A stretch of 64,000 nt of DNA from Aquisphaera giovannonii (GTDB taxonomy: Bacteria; Planctomycetota; Planctomycetia; Isosphaerales; Isosphaeraceae), in contig NZ_CP042997.1 in NCBI RefSeq assembly GCF_008087625.1, forward strand, positions 186,001-250,000, read 5' to 3'. A program made the translations under genes and the position numbers. Positions within the stretch are counted from its first letter, which is position 1, and every line of letters begins with the position of its first letter. The notes under the pieces were generated by a model. That model was not told where the DNA came from, searched no databases, and saw only the letters and a program-made list of their open reading frames with translations. Shown in pieces: positions 16,542-25,559 of this stretch.

Positions 16542-17647
16542 CCGGACCAGGGCCCGCCCCGGGCCGGAAGGTGCGGGTGCTCGTCGTCGACGACTCGGCG
16601 CTGATGCGCCGGCTGCTCTCGGACCTTCTGGGCGCCTCGCCCGAGGTCGAGGTCGTCGGCCTGGCGAAGGACGGGCGGGACGCCGTGCTCCAGGCGTCGC
16701 GGCTGAAGCCCGACGTCATCACGCTGGACGTCGAGATGCCGGAGGTCTCCGGCCTGGAGGCGCTGCCGCTGCTGCTGGCGACGCACGAGGCCCCCGTGGT
16801 GATGGTCAGCGCCCTGACGCAGGCCGGGGCCGACGTCACGCTCCAGGCCCTGGAGCTGGGCGCCGTGGACTTCATGCCCAAGCCGGAGAAGAACCAGTTC
16901 GCCGAGATGCGGGCCCACGGCGACCTGCTGATCTCCAAGGTCCTCACCGCCGCCGAGAGCCGCGTCCGACGGCAGCGGAGGCCGGGGTCGCCCCCCCCCT
17001 CCCCGTCCCCCTCTGCCTCGCCCGCTACGCCGCCGTCGTCGCAGCGCCCGGCCGCCGCCCGCCCCCGGCTCTCCGCCGCGGGCACGGCCGCGGCCTGCGT
17101 GGCGATCGGCATCTCGACGGGGGGCCCGCAGGCGCTCAGCCAGGTCCTGCCGCTGCTGTCGCCGCCGATGCCGCCGATCCTGATCGTCCAGCACATGCCC
17201 GGCCAGTTCACGAAGGTCTTCGCCGACCGGCTGGGCCGCGCGTGCTCGCTCGCCGTGAAGGAGGCGGCGGAGGGGGACGTCCTCCAGCCGGATCGCGTGT
17301 ACGTCGCCCCGGGCGGCCGGCACCTCTCCGTCGCCGGCCCCGCGGCGCGCCCCCGGGTCGCGATCACCGACGACGAGCCGGTGAGCGGCCACAAGCCCTC
17401 CGTGGACGTCCTCTTCCGGTCGGTCGCGAGGCATTTCCAGGCGAGGGCCGTCGGCGTCATCATGACCGGCATGGGCCGCGACGGCGTCGAGGGCTGCAAG
17501 GCCATCCTCGCCGCCGGCGGGCTCACCCTCGGCCAGGACGAGGCCACCTCCGTCGTCTACGGCATGAACAAGGCCGCATTCCTCGAAGGCGCCGTGAAGT
17601 CCCAGTTCGCGCTGGAGGACCTGGCGGGGATCCTCAGGGAACTCTGA
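16538..17647 (+). CDS. cheB: CheB protein-glutamate methylesterase/deamidase
   Basis: 369 residues from a GTG start inside the cheY stop. An N-terminal receiver has Asp18/Asp19 and phosphoacceptor Asp64 in TLDVEMP. A Pro/Ser-rich linker follows (about residues 148-180), then the esterase domain with catalytic Ser in IGISTGGPQAL, His in IVQHMPGQF and Asp in MTGMGRDGVEG. It removes methyl groups from receptors when phosphorylated. No CheA, CheR, CheW or receptor gene lies in the window, so partners must be encoded elsewhere. Confidence 0.92.
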   Translation: MTGPGPAPGRKVRVLVVDDSALMRRLLSDLLGASPEVEVVGLAKDGRDAVLQASRLKPDVITLDVEMPEVSGLEALPLLLATHEAPVVMVSALTQAGADVTLQALELGAVDFMPKPEKNQFAEMRAHGDLLISKVLTAAESRVRRQRRPGSPPPSPSPSASPATPPSSQRPAAARPRLSAAGTAAACVAIGISTGGPQALSQVLPLLSPPMPPILIVQHMPGQFTKVFADRLGRACSLAVKEAAEGDVLQPDRVYVAPGGRHLSVAGPAARPRVAITDDEPVSGHKPSVDVLFRSVARHFQARAVGVIMTGMGRDGVEGCKAILAAGGLTLGQDEATSVVYGMNKAAFLEGAVKSQFALEDLAGILREL

Positions 17648-17656
17648 AGTCACCGC

Positions 17657-17685
17657 TTGTCCTTTCTTCGCAAATTTGCGATAAT
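17657..17685 (+). promoter_or_regulatory. Promoter with palindromic operator for the toxin-antitoxin pair
   Basis: TTGTCC (17657-17662) and GATAAT (17680-17685) are separated by exactly 17 bases. The spacer contains a perfect 12-base palindrome CGCAAATTTGCG (17669-17680) that overlaps the -10 box. It lies 56 bases ahead of the toxin start. An HTH antitoxin binding there would autoregulate the operon. Confidence 0.6.
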
Positions 17686-17740
17686 CTGGGCGGATAGATC
17701 GATCAGTCGCTGTGGATCTTCTCCGGCGAAGGGGCGTAGG

Positions 17741-18112
17741 ATGCCCGCGACGGAAGTCATCTTCTTTCAGCGGGAGGATGGGTCGGTCCCCATCCTCGAC
17801 TGGTTAGCCGACCTGCCTCGCAAGGCTCGGCTGAAATGCCTGGCGAAGCTTGCCCGACTCGAGGAACTCGGCCACGAGCTGAGGCGTCCTGAAGCCGACA
17901 TCCTTCGTGATGGGATCTATGAGTTGCGCGTCCGACTCGGGACCGTGAACTATCGGATGCTCTACTTCTTTCACGGACGAATCGCGGCGATCGTGGCGCA
18001 CGGGCTCGCGAAGGAGAAGGCCGTTCCGGCCGGGGACATCGACGAGGCGATCGAGCGGAAGTCCCGTTACGAGGCCGACCCCGACAGGCACCGATTTCGA
18101 CCGCAACGATGA
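17741..18112 (+). CDS. RelE/HigB-type (Gp49-like) toxin
   Basis: About 123 residues. The pattern VIFFQREDGSVPILDWLADL, then IYELRVRLGTVNYRMLYFF and the late IVAHGLAKEKAVPAGDIDEA, is that of the phage Gp49-like/HigB subgroup of RelE toxins, which cleave mRNA on the ribosome. The conserved basic and aromatic residues (ELR, NYRxLYF, K) are present, so it looks intact. It precedes its antitoxin, the reverse-order layout usual for higBA, and only 10 bases separate the two frames. Confidence 0.75.
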   Translation: MPATEVIFFQREDGSVPILDWLADLPRKARLKCLAKLARLEELGHELRRPEADILRDGIYELRVRLGTVNYRMLYFFHGRIAAIVAHGLAKEKAVPAGDIDEAIERKSRYEADPDRHRFRPQR

Positions 18113-18122
18113 GGTGAGACGC

Positions 18123-18440
18123 ATGCCCCGGAAAAGACGATTCGCGTCGCCGGCCCTCGCGCACGCCTACGAGAAATTCGTCGCCAGCGAGGAGGATGCG
18201 GCGGCCGTCGAGGAAGAGATGGAGAACGCCGAGGTCGGGCGGCAGATCTACGACCTGCGGACCAAGGCCGGCCTGACCCAGGCCAAACTCGCCACGCTCG
18301 TCGGCACGACGGCCTCGGTCATCAGCCGGCTCGAGGACGCCGATTACGACGGCCATTCCTTATCCATGCTCCGCCGCATCGCTCGGGCCCTGAATCGTCG
18401 GGTCGAGATTCGTTTCCTCCCCCTCGAAAGCAGTCCGTGA
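18123..18440 (+). CDS. XRE-family HTH antitoxin (HigA-like)
   Basis: 105 residues from ATG 18123, which has GAGGTG 6 bases upstream (a GTG at 18114 is an alternative). The helix-turn-helix is LRTKAGLTQAKLATLVGTTA followed by VISRLEDADYDGHSLSMLRR. The N-terminal helix (ALAHAYEKFVASEED) is the likely toxin contact. It should neutralise the upstream toxin and bind the palindrome in the shared promoter at 17669-17680. Confidence 0.78.
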   Translation: MPRKRRFASPALAHAYEKFVASEEDAAAVEEEMENAEVGRQIYDLRTKAGLTQAKLATLVGTTASVISRLEDADYDGHSLSMLRRIARALNRRVEIRFLPLESSP

Positions 18441-18547
18441 CATTTGTAAGATAAGAGGGTCGGCGGCCCGCCTTCGTGCGATCCCTCTCCTGCCACTCCC
18501 CGGAGGATTTTGCCCGGGTGCCGGCGGGGTCCCGAGGAGTCCGGCCC

Positions 18548-19312
18548 GTGTCCGAGCACTTCGAGTACGCCCCCGAATTTGGATGGATCCGGAGGCGCAC
18601 GCCGAAGCGCGGGCTCAACCTCGTGGAGGTCCTCGTGGTGGTCGGGCTCCTCGGGATCGTGGCGGGCCTGCTCATGCCGGCGGTCTGCACCAACTGCGTC
18701 ACCACGCGGAGAGGCCAGTGCGCAAATAACCTCAGGAACATCGCAGTCGCGCTCGTCCAGTACGAGCAGCGTTACGGCGCCTTCCCGCCGGCGTACACCA
18801 CGGACCGGGACGGGCGGCCTCTACATAGCTGGCGTACCCTGATCCTGCCCTACCTCGACCAGCCGGATCTCTACGAGTCGATCGACCTGTCGAAGCCCTG
18901 GGACGATCCGGTCAACACGAAGGCCTTCGCGACCTGGGTGAGTCCCTACCATTGTCCCTCGTCGGGGGCGCCGGAGAACACCACGACCTACCTGGCGAAT
19001 GCGGCCGAGGGCGGCCTGCTGATGCCCGACAAGCCCCGGCGCCTTGCGGAGGTCACCGACCGGCTCGCGTCCACCCTCATGATGATCGAAGTCGATGAGG
19101 GACACGCCGTCCCCTGGATGGCGCCGACCGACGCGGACGAGGCCCTGATCCTGGGCCTCACGCCCGGCTCGAAACTCCCCCACCCGAAGGGCATGAATGC
19201 GGCGTTCGTCGATGGATCCGTGCGGTACCTCGAGGCCACCACGCCACCCGAGGGTCGCCGGGCCATGATCTCGATCGCCGGGCACGACGGGCCGACGGAA
19301 GACCCGTTCTGA
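18548..19312 (+). CDS. DUF1559 pseudopilin-like protein, paralog 1
   Basis: About 254 residues. The GTG at 18548 is chosen because the context GAGGAGTCCGGCCC before it matches the site before the other five paralogs. This copy alone keeps a recognisable type IV prepilin segment, LNLVEVLVVVGLLGIVAGLL, with the Glu at position +5. The DUF1559 core follows: CANNLRNIAVAL, the HSWRTLILPYL block, [29 protein letters not shown] and the terminal NAAFVDGSVRYL (H-x9-DG family). It is exported or anchored by its hydrophobic helix. The function of the family is unknown. Confidence 0.8.
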   Translation: MSEHFEYAPEFGWIRRRTPKRGLNLVEVLVVVGLLGIVAGLLMPAVCTNCVTTRRGQCANNLRNIAVALVQYEQRYGAFPPAYTTDRDGRPLHSWRTLILPYLDQPDLYESIDLSKPWDDPVNTKAFATWVSPYHCPSSGAPENTTTYLANAAEGGLLMPDKPRRLAEVTDRLASTLMMIEVDEGHAVPWMAPTDADEALILGLTPGSKLPHPKGMNAAFVDGSVRYLEATTPPEGRRAMISIAGHDGPTEDPF

Positions 19313-19343
19313 CGGCATCGAAGTCCCTCATGGAGTCACGCCC

Positions 19344-20159
19344 ATGTCCACCACCTTCGACCACGACCCCGAGTTCGGCGGCACGATCCGGAAGCCCGAG
19401 GCCGGGCCCGGCGTCATCGCCCGCGTCCTGAGGACGCTCGGCTGCCTGGGCGTGATCGTGCTCGGGATCATGCTCCTTTCTCCAGCCTACCGCAGCGCCC
19501 GGGAGGCGGCCCGCCGCGCCGCGTGCGTCAACAACCTCAAGCAGATCGCGCTGGCGATGCACAACTACGCGGAGGAGCACGGCGCCTTCCCCCCCGCCTG
19601 CACCCTCGATGCGAACGGCCGCCGGCTGCATAGCTGGCGCGTGCTGCTGCTCCCCTACCTCGAGTTGGAGGCGTTCTACAAGACGATCGACCTGTCGAAG
19701 CCCTGGGACGACCCGGCCAACGCGAAGGCCGCCGAGAGGATGCCGAGCGTCTACAACTGTTCCGCGTCCGCCAAGCCCAACCACACGGCGGAGCCCTTCG
19801 AGCGCTTCGGGAACAGGCCCGACAACACGACGACCTACCTCGCCAACGCGGCCGAGGGCGGCCTGCTGAGGCGCGGCAAGCCCCGGCGCCCCGAGGACGT
19901 CATCGACGGCCTGATGGAGACCCTCATGGTCATCGAGGCCGACGACCGGGAGGCCGTCCCCTGGATGGCCCCGATCGACGCCGACGCGACGTTGATCCTG
20001 GGCCTGTCGCCCGACTCGAAGCTCGCCCACCCGGGCGGCATGAACGCCGCGTTCTGCGATGGCTCGGTCCGGTTCCTCAAGGCCACGCTCGCCGCATCGA
20101 CGCGCCGGGCCATGATCACGATCGACGCCGGCGACGGGCCCCATGTCGAGACGTACTGA
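19344..20159 (+). CDS. DUF1559 protein, paralog 2
   Basis: 271 residues, starting 31 bases after paralog 1. The N-terminus is [20 protein letters not shown], then one hydrophobic helix (LGCLGVIVLGIMLLSPAY) that has lost the prepilin cleavage motif. The core has [58 protein letters not shown] and NAAFCDGSVRFLKATL. Its N-terminal 20 residues closely match paralog 5, suggesting a recent duplication. Confidence 0.8.
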   Translation: MSTTFDHDPEFGGTIRKPEAGPGVIARVLRTLGCLGVIVLGIMLLSPAYRSAREAARRAACVNNLKQIALAMHNYAEEHGAFPPACTLDANGRRLHSWRVLLLPYLELEAFYKTIDLSKPWDDPANAKAAERMPSVYNCSASAKPNHTAEPFERFGNRPDNTTTYLANAAEGGLLRRGKPRRPEDVIDGLMETLMVIEADDREAVPWMAPIDADATLILGLSPDSKLAHPGGMNAAFCDGSVRFLKATLAASTRRAMITIDAGDGPHVETY

Positions 20160-20190
20160 CGGCCTCGCCGGCAACCGAGGAGTCGGGCCC

Positions 20191-20958
20191 ATGTCCAAGC
20201 ATCGCGAATACGACCCCGACTTCGGCCCGATCCCGGGGACGGACGACGCTCCGGTTCGCGTGGCCCGGCTCCTGGGGGCCGTCGTGGTCGTCCTCGTCCT
20301 GGCCGCGCTCGTCCTGCCGGCCTTCACGAGGCCCCGCGGCGACGGCCGGTCCCGGTGCACGAACAACCTCAGGCAGATCGGCCTGGCCCTCTCCATGTAC
20401 GGGGAGCAGTATGGCGCCCTGCCGCCGGCCTGCACGGTGGACCGGGCCGGCCGGCCGCTGCATAGCTGGCGGACGCTGCTCCTGCCCTACCTCAACGAGC
20501 AGGACCTCTACGCGTCGATCGACCTGTCGAAGCCCTGGGACGATCCGGTGAATGCGAAGCTGGCCGCGTCGACTCTCTACCTCTATACCTGCCCGACATC
20601 GCGTGAGAAGCCTGGCACCACGACCTACCTGGCGACCACCGCCCCCGACGGCTGCCTGATCCCGGGCAAGCCTCGACGCCTGGCGGAGATCACCGACTCG
20701 CACGACGAGACCCAGCTGGTGATCGAGGCCGGCGAGGAGCATGCCGTCCCCTGGATGGCCCCGATCGACGCCGATCTCCCCCTGGTCCTGAGCCTCTCGC
20801 CAGGGTCGAGGTTCCACCACGATGTGTCGGTCGGCGCCTGCACCGTGGACGGCCGGGTCCATTTCTTTCGCCCAACCCTCCCGGGCGACGTCCGCCGGGC
20901 CCTCTACACGATCTCCGGCCGCGAGGCGATCCCGAAGGACGAGGACCGTTGGTGGTAG
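20191..20958 (+). CDS. DUF1559 protein, paralog 3
   Basis: About 255 residues from ATG 20191 (GAGGAG 12 bases upstream). After MSKHREYDPDFGPIPG there is one membrane helix (LLGAVVVVLVLAALVLP), then [50 protein letters not shown] and VPWMAPIDAD. The C-terminal element is degenerate (GACTVDGRVHFFRPTL), so this copy is diverging. It is followed by a family B inverted-repeat element instead of direct coupling to the next gene. Confidence 0.78.
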   Translation: MSKHREYDPDFGPIPGTDDAPVRVARLLGAVVVVLVLAALVLPAFTRPRGDGRSRCTNNLRQIGLALSMYGEQYGALPPACTVDRAGRPLHSWRTLLLPYLNEQDLYASIDLSKPWDDPVNAKLAASTLYLYTCPTSREKPGTTTYLATTAPDGCLIPGKPRRLAEITDSHDETQLVIEAGEEHAVPWMAPIDADLPLVLSLSPGSRFHHDVSVGACTVDGRVHFFRPTLPGDVRRALYTISGREAIPKDEDRWW

Positions 20959-20982
20959 CTGTGCCGGGAAGAATCCAAATAT

Positions 20983-21127
20983 GTAGGGTGCGTCAAGCGA
21001 AGCGCGGACGCACCGCCTACGCGGCCGTGCCGGAGGATCGCCGTCGCGTGAGCCGGGCCGCATTTCGGGCTGCCGTGGGTAGAAGGCCCGCCCTCGGTGC
21101 GTCCGCGCTCCGCTTGACGCACCCTAC
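20983..21127. repeat. Family B element, 145 bp with 32-bp inverted ends
   Basis: Bases 20983-21014 begin GTAGGGTGCGTCAAGCG and end GGACGCACC; bases 21096-21127 are the inverted copy with one mismatch. The interior carries no gene. Comparable pairs lie at 23654-23813 and 38709-38927, with a single arm at 49167-49198. Internal lengths differ while the arms are conserved, so the arms are what is maintained. Confidence 0.75.
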
Positions 21128-21202
21128 GAAGAAGCCGGCCTCGGATGTTAGGATACTGGCGCCGAGGGATTGTTCTCCCGACTCCCTCGAGGAGCCCGGC
21201 CC

Positions 21203-21991
21203 ATGTCCGATCGCTTCGACCACGAACCCGACTTCGGACCGATCCGGAAACGGACGCCCGGGCGACGGTTCCGCCCGCCGAGCGTCTTCCTGTGGGCCGG
21301 CATCCTCGCCGGGCTCCTGGTGTGGGCGTCTCCGTGGTCGACCCGGTGCGGGCCTGCCATGCGGCACGCCGCGTGCGTCAATAACCTCAAGCAGATCGGC
21401 CTGGCGCTCCGGACCTATGAGCAGGAGCACGGGGCGTTGCCCCCCGCCTGCACGGTCGATGCGAGCGGCCGGCGGCTGCATAGCTGGCGCGTCCTGATCC
21501 TGCCGTATCTCGGGTGGTTCGATACTGACAAGGCGATGTACGACAACCTCCTCAAGTCCATCGACCTGTCCAGGCCCTGGGACGACCCCGTGAACGCGAA
21601 GGCCGCCGCGGCGATGCCGAGCGTCTTCGAGTGCCCGGACATGCCACAGTTCCACGGGCGGGGCCTGACCACCTACATGGCCAGCGTCGCGCCGGGCGGC
21701 TGCCTGAGGGCAGGCAAGCCGCGTCCGCTCGCCGAGATCACCGACCCGCACGACGAGACGCTGATGGCGATCGAGGCCGGCGAGGAGAACGCGGTCCCCT
21801 GGATGGCCCCCGCCGATGCCGACGAGTTCGTCATCCTGGGCATCACGCCCGAGTCGAAGCTCCCCCAGCCGGGGGGCGTGCACGCGCTGTTCGTCGACGG
21901 CTCCGTGAAGCTCCTGGAGCCGGACCTCCCCGCGTCGGCCCGCCGGGCCCTGATCTCGATCGCCGGGCACGACGACCCGGCCGGGCCGTGA
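21203..21991 (+). CDS. DUF1559 protein, paralog 4
   Basis: About 262 residues from ATG 21203, with GAGGAG upstream. [20 protein letters not shown] leads into a helix ([18 protein letters not shown]). The core has [71 protein letters not shown] and [13 protein letters not shown] small insertion ([13 protein letters not shown]) sits in the loop after ILPYL, a place where paralogs differ in length. Confidence 0.78.
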   Translation: MSDRFDHEPDFGPIRKRTPGRRFRPPSVFLWAGILAGLLVWASPWSTRCGPAMRHAACVNNLKQIGLALRTYEQEHGALPPACTVDASGRRLHSWRVLILPYLGWFDTDKAMYDNLLKSIDLSRPWDDPVNAKAAAAMPSVFECPDMPQFHGRGLTTYMASVAPGGCLRAGKPRPLAEITDPHDETLMAIEAGEENAVPWMAPADADEFVILGITPESKLPQPGGVHALFVDGSVKLLEPDLPASARRALISIAGHDDPAGP

Positions 21992-22044
21992 CCGACCCGA
22001 TTCGATCCATCCGCCTCGATCGACGACGCAACGGAGCACCGCCC

Positions 22045-22818
22045 ATGTCCACCGCCTATGACAACGACCCCGAGTTCGGCGGCACGATCCGGAAGCCGCA
22101 GGCCGCCTCGGGATCCGGCGTCCTCTGGACGCTCGGCTGCCTGGGCGCGATCGTGCTCGCGGTGTTGTTCGTCCTCCCGGGACTGTTCCGGGGCGGTGCC
22201 CTCGAAGCCGCTCGGCGGGCGCAGTGCACCAACAACCTGAAGCAGATCGGCCTGGCCATCCACAACTACGTATCGGACCATGGGGCGTTGCCCCCCGCCT
22301 GCACGGTCGATGCGAACGGCCGGCCATTGCATAGCTGGAGGACGGTGATCCTCCCCTACCTCGGCGAGGAGGCGCTCTACCGGACGATCGACCTGTCGAA
22401 GCCCTGGGACGACCCCGCGAACGAGAAGGCGCTCCACGCCATGCCGTTCCAGTTCCGCTGCCCTTTCATGACGGCGCAGGAGAACCGGACGGCGTACCTC
22501 GCCAGCGTGGCGCCGGGCGGCTGCCTGATCCCGGGCCGGCCCCGTCCCAGGGCGGAGATCACCGACCCGGCGGGCGCGACCATCCTGGCGATCGAGGCCG
22601 ATGATCAACACACCGTCCCCTGGATGGCCCCCCTCGACGCCGACGAGGCCCTCATCCTGGGATTCTCCATGGCGTCGAAGCTCCCCCACTACGGGGGCGT
22701 GAACGCGGCGATGGTGGACGGTTCGGTGAAGTTCCTGAGGGCGACCCTCGCGGCGCCGGTGCGTCGGGCCCTGATCTCCGCCTCGGGCGGGGACGGCCCG
22801 GCGGATGACGCGTTCTGA
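22045..22818 (+). CDS. DUF1559 protein, paralog 5
   Basis: About 257 residues from ATG 22045, with ACGGAGCACCGCCC upstream. [20 protein letters not shown] is nearly the same as paralog 2. The helix is [19 protein letters not shown]. The core has [66 protein letters not shown] and [16 protein letters not shown]. All standard family blocks are intact. Confidence 0.8.
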   Translation: MSTAYDNDPEFGGTIRKPQAASGSGVLWTLGCLGAIVLAVLFVLPGLFRGGALEAARRAQCTNNLKQIGLAIHNYVSDHGALPPACTVDANGRPLHSWRTVILPYLGEEALYRTIDLSKPWDDPANEKALHAMPFQFRCPFMTAQENRTAYLASVAPGGCLIPGRPRPRAEITDPAGATILAIEADDQHTVPWMAPLDADEALILGFSMASKLPHYGGVNAAMVDGSVKFLRATLAAPVRRALISASGGDGPADDAF

Positions 22819-22849
22819 ACGGCTCGGTGATTCTTGAGGAGCAAGGTCC

Positions 22850-23629
22850 ATGTTCGCTGGCCCCGAGGACGACCCCGCGTTCCCCGGAGATTCCTGGAAG
22901 TCCGTCGCCGGGATGCTCCTCCGCGTCGCCGCGATCGCCGGGTGCCTGGGCGCCCTGGTGGTCATGCTCGCCCTGTCCTTCGTCTCGGACGTCGACGACC
23001 ACATGACCGTCGTCAAGCGTGCCACGTGCGTCGACAACCTCAGGGCGATCTCGCTGGCGCTCATGCAGTACGCGTCGGCCCAGGGGCGGCTCCCCCCCGC
23101 CTGCACCGTCGACGCGAAGGGCCGGCGGCTTCATAGCTGGCGGACGCTGATCCTCCCGTATCTCCCGCCCCGCGAGGAGATGGCCGAGCTGTACGCGTCG
23201 ATCGACCTGTCCAAGCCGTGGGACGACCCGGCCAATCGCCGGGCCGCCGCGTCCATGCCGGACGCCTTCCGATGCCCCTCCGCGGCGGGGCCGAAGGACC
23301 TGACGACCTACCTGGCCAGCGCGGGGCCGTCCGCGTTCCTCATCCCGGGCAAGCCCCGGAACCTGCTGGAGATCACCGACCCTCGCGACGCGACCCTCGC
23401 GGTCATCGAGGCCGGCCGCGAGGATGCCGTCCCGTGGATGTCGCCGAAGGACGCCGACGAGGCCCTGATCCTGCGCCTCTCGCCGGATTCGTCCCTCATC
23501 CATCCCGGCGGCATGCCCGCGGCGATGGTCGACGGCTCGGTGCGATTCCTGAAGGCCACCCTCCCGGCCGCCGCCCGCCGGGCGCTCATCTCGGTCGACG
23601 GGGACGACTCGATCATCGCCCCGGAATGA
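22850..23629 (+). CDS. DUF1559 protein, paralog 6
   Basis: 259 residues from ATG 22850, with GAGGAGCAAGGTCC upstream. A helix (AAIAGCLGALVVMLALSFV) precedes [65 protein letters not shown] and [16 protein letters not shown]. It ends the tandem array and is followed 24 bases later by another family B element. Confidence 0.78.
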   Translation: MFAGPEDDPAFPGDSWKSVAGMLLRVAAIAGCLGALVVMLALSFVSDVDDHMTVVKRATCVDNLRAISLALMQYASAQGRLPPACTVDAKGRRLHSWRTLILPYLPPREEMAELYASIDLSKPWDDPANRRAAASMPDAFRCPSAAGPKDLTTYLASAGPSAFLIPGKPRNLLEITDPRDATLAVIEAGREDAVPWMSPKDADEALILRLSPDSSLIHPGGMPAAMVDGSVRFLKATLPAAARRALISVDGDDSIIAPE

Positions 23630-23653
23630 AAATGGATGGAAGTTGAAAAACAT

Positions 23654-23813
23654 GTAGGGGGCGTCAAGCGGGGCGCGGGCGCACCGGACCGCCCCTTCAT
23701 GTGGAGCGTGCCTGCACGAGGCGGTGAGCGAGCGTCGCGTGCGGATGGAGCCAGGGGCCGTCCGTGATGACGGGCCGATCCGGTGCGTCCGCGCTGCGCT
23801 TGACGCACCCTAC
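23654..23813. repeat. Family B element, 160 bp with 32-bp inverted ends
   Basis: The left arm 23654-23685 (GTAGGGGGCGTCAAGCG...) is degenerate; the right arm 23782-23813 (…GCTTGACGCACCCTAC) matches the consensus. No gene lies inside. It marks the 3' end of the DUF1559 array, as 20983-21127 interrupts it. Confidence 0.7.
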
Positions 23814-23867
23814 AAAAGAATGTGATTGCCAGAATGGGTCGTTGGGCGGGATCTGGGGCGAGGGCGA

Positions 23868-24506
23868 TCAATGCCGCCGCCGCATCCGCTCCGCGACCTC
23901 GAATGCCGCGAGCGGGGCGAGCCAGCTGGCCCAGTTCGCCAGCGGGTCGTACCAGGGCGAGGTGATGCCGGCGACCACCGCCAGGCCGCCGATCAGGCGG
24001 AGCACCACGGCCGAGCAGAGCAGCAGGTAGCATCGCCACATCCAGCGGCGATGGTCGGCGAACCGCCGCATCCTCGCCGCGCGCACGCCGAGGATCGCGC
24101 ACGCGGCCGTGAGCACCGCCAGCGTTGCCAGTCCCGCGCCGGCGACGGGGCCGGCCGCGGGATACCGGGCCATCCAGAGGCCGCCCGGTGCCACCAGGAG
24201 CACGACGCACGCGACCTGGACCCACCCCATCCGCCGATGCCATCGCGGCGACCACGCCCGCAGCCGCGTGCTCACGAGCAGGAGCCCGAGGACCAGCGTC
24301 AGCGGCCCGGCCAGGATGTGCGCGTCGAAGGCCCACTCATAGATGCCGGCGAAGTGGCCCTCGCGGCCCCGGAGGAAGCCGGATCGGAAGTCCGGCGGGA
24401 AATAATCGACATAGTTCGAGACGATATTCGCGGTCACCTTGAGCACCAGCAGGCCGGCCGCGAGGGCCAGCGCCCGGGCGATCATCGAGGGCGGGCGTGG
24501 GCTCAT
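23868..24506 (-). CDS. DUF2306 membrane protein
   Basis: 212 residues with about six hydrophobic segments. The conserved DUF2306 pieces are visible: AFDAHILAGPLTLVLGLLLV, the RHRRMGWVQV-like WHRRMGWVQV, and RRFADHRRWMWRCYLLLCSA, a pattern of membrane-embedded His and Arg residues. The function of the family is unknown. It is 10 bases upstream of the esterase gene on the same strand and may be co-transcribed with it. Confidence 0.7.
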   Translation of the reverse strand: MSPRPPSMIARALALAAGLLVLKVTANIVSNYVDYFPPDFRSGFLRGREGHFAGIYEWAFDAHILAGPLTLVLGLLLVSTRLRAWSPRWHRRMGWVQVACVVLLVAPGGLWMARYPAAGPVAGAGLATLAVLTAACAILGVRAARMRRFADHRRWMWRCYLLLCSAVVLRLIGGLAVVAGITSPWYDPLANWASWLAPLAAFEVAERMRRRH

Positions 24507-24516
24507 GGCGCGACCG

Positions 24517-25407
24517 CTACTGCCACGACGGCAGCGATTCCATCCACTGGAAGGCGTTCAGGTAGACCCGGGCGGGGGCGAAGTTGTGGCCGCCGGGGAA
24601 TGAATAGAACCGCACCTGCCAGCCGATCGACTGGTAATACGGGACGGTGCCGCGGCGGGCGTCGTCGTAGAACTCCGTGTCGCTCGGGCTGCCCAGGACC
24701 ACCGCGACCCGGCGGGAGTCGCCGAACGACGCGGCCGTCGGCAGCGTCCCCTTCGGGAACCTCTCGAACGGCGTCCGCCCGCAGTTGTCGAAGATGGCCG
24801 CGGCGAACCCGGGATACTTCAGGTTGAAGTACTCGGCGAAGTTGCCGCCGCCCGAGAGCCCGGTCAGGATGATCCGGCTGGGGTCCACCGGGTACGCGGC
24901 GACCGCCGCGTCGACGCCCGCCTTGATGGCCCGGGTCACGCGCGCGAGGTTCGCCGCGGAGCCGTGGAAGGCGCTGTTGGAGTACAGCTTCGACGCATAG
25001 ACGATCACGCCCGCCTCGGGCCCGAGCGTCTTCCAGCGCGTGAGCGGCGTGTACTGGTCGCCGGACGGGCGCCCGTTGTAGGAGAAGGCGACCACGAGGG
25101 GGTAAGTCCGCCCGGGATCGAGCTGCGCCGGCAGGACGATCGTCGCATCCTTCTGCTGGATGACCGTCCCCTGCACCGCCGCGGCGGGGCGGGAGACGGC
25201 ATCCGCCGCATGGCCCCCCTTCGCCCGACCCGCCACGCCCCGGACGATCGCCGCGCTCAGCAGCGTCCGCGCCTCAAGGCGAGCATGTCCTTCGAGTGTC
25301 GGACAGAATCCGCGAGGGGGGCACCTGCGTGCCCGCCTCGCCGGCCCGGCCAGCCTGAGAAGGCCACCCCAACAACCACCCCGCCGGAATGAACTCGCCA
25401 GACTCAT
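24517..25407 (-). CDS. Secreted alpha/beta hydrolase with LEARTLLSA motif
   Basis: About 296 residues from ATG 25407. The N-terminal region contains GHARLEARTLLSAAIVRG, the planctomycete LExRxLLS element also seen in variant form in the protein encoded at 7395-9059. The hydrolase domain resembles the PHB-depolymerase/esterase class: YPLVVAFSYNGRPSG, nucleophile elbow ILTGLSGGGNFAEYF, and a late SFPGGHNFAP that supplies the His. Substrate unknown; ester or polymer hydrolysis at the cell surface is likely. The frame is open far upstream only because it runs into the remains of an MFS gene. Confidence 0.7.
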   Translation of the reverse strand: MSLASSFRRGGCWGGLLRLAGPARRARRCPPRGFCPTLEGHARLEARTLLSAAIVRGVAGRAKGGHAADAVSRPAAAVQGTVIQQKDATIVLPAQLDPGRTYPLVVAFSYNGRPSGDQYTPLTRWKTLGPEAGVIVYASKLYSNSAFHGSAANLARVTRAIKAGVDAAVAAYPVDPSRIILTGLSGGGNFAEYFNLKYPGFAAAIFDNCGRTPFERFPKGTLPTAASFGDSRRVAVVLGSPSDTEFYDDARRGTVPYYQSIGWQVRFYSFPGGHNFAPARVYLNAFQWMESLPSWQ

Positions 25408-25559
25408 TATGCTCTCTGCCCGGGATGCCCGCCGTCCGCGGCATGTCAATCCATGCCGACGAGTATGCGGCCGGGGCCGCTCCGCGGCAAGGCCCCGTCC
25501 GCTCGAGTAGGCCGGTCGTGCAGGGAGCCGCCTGCCGTTGAGCTGTGGCTCACAAGTCC

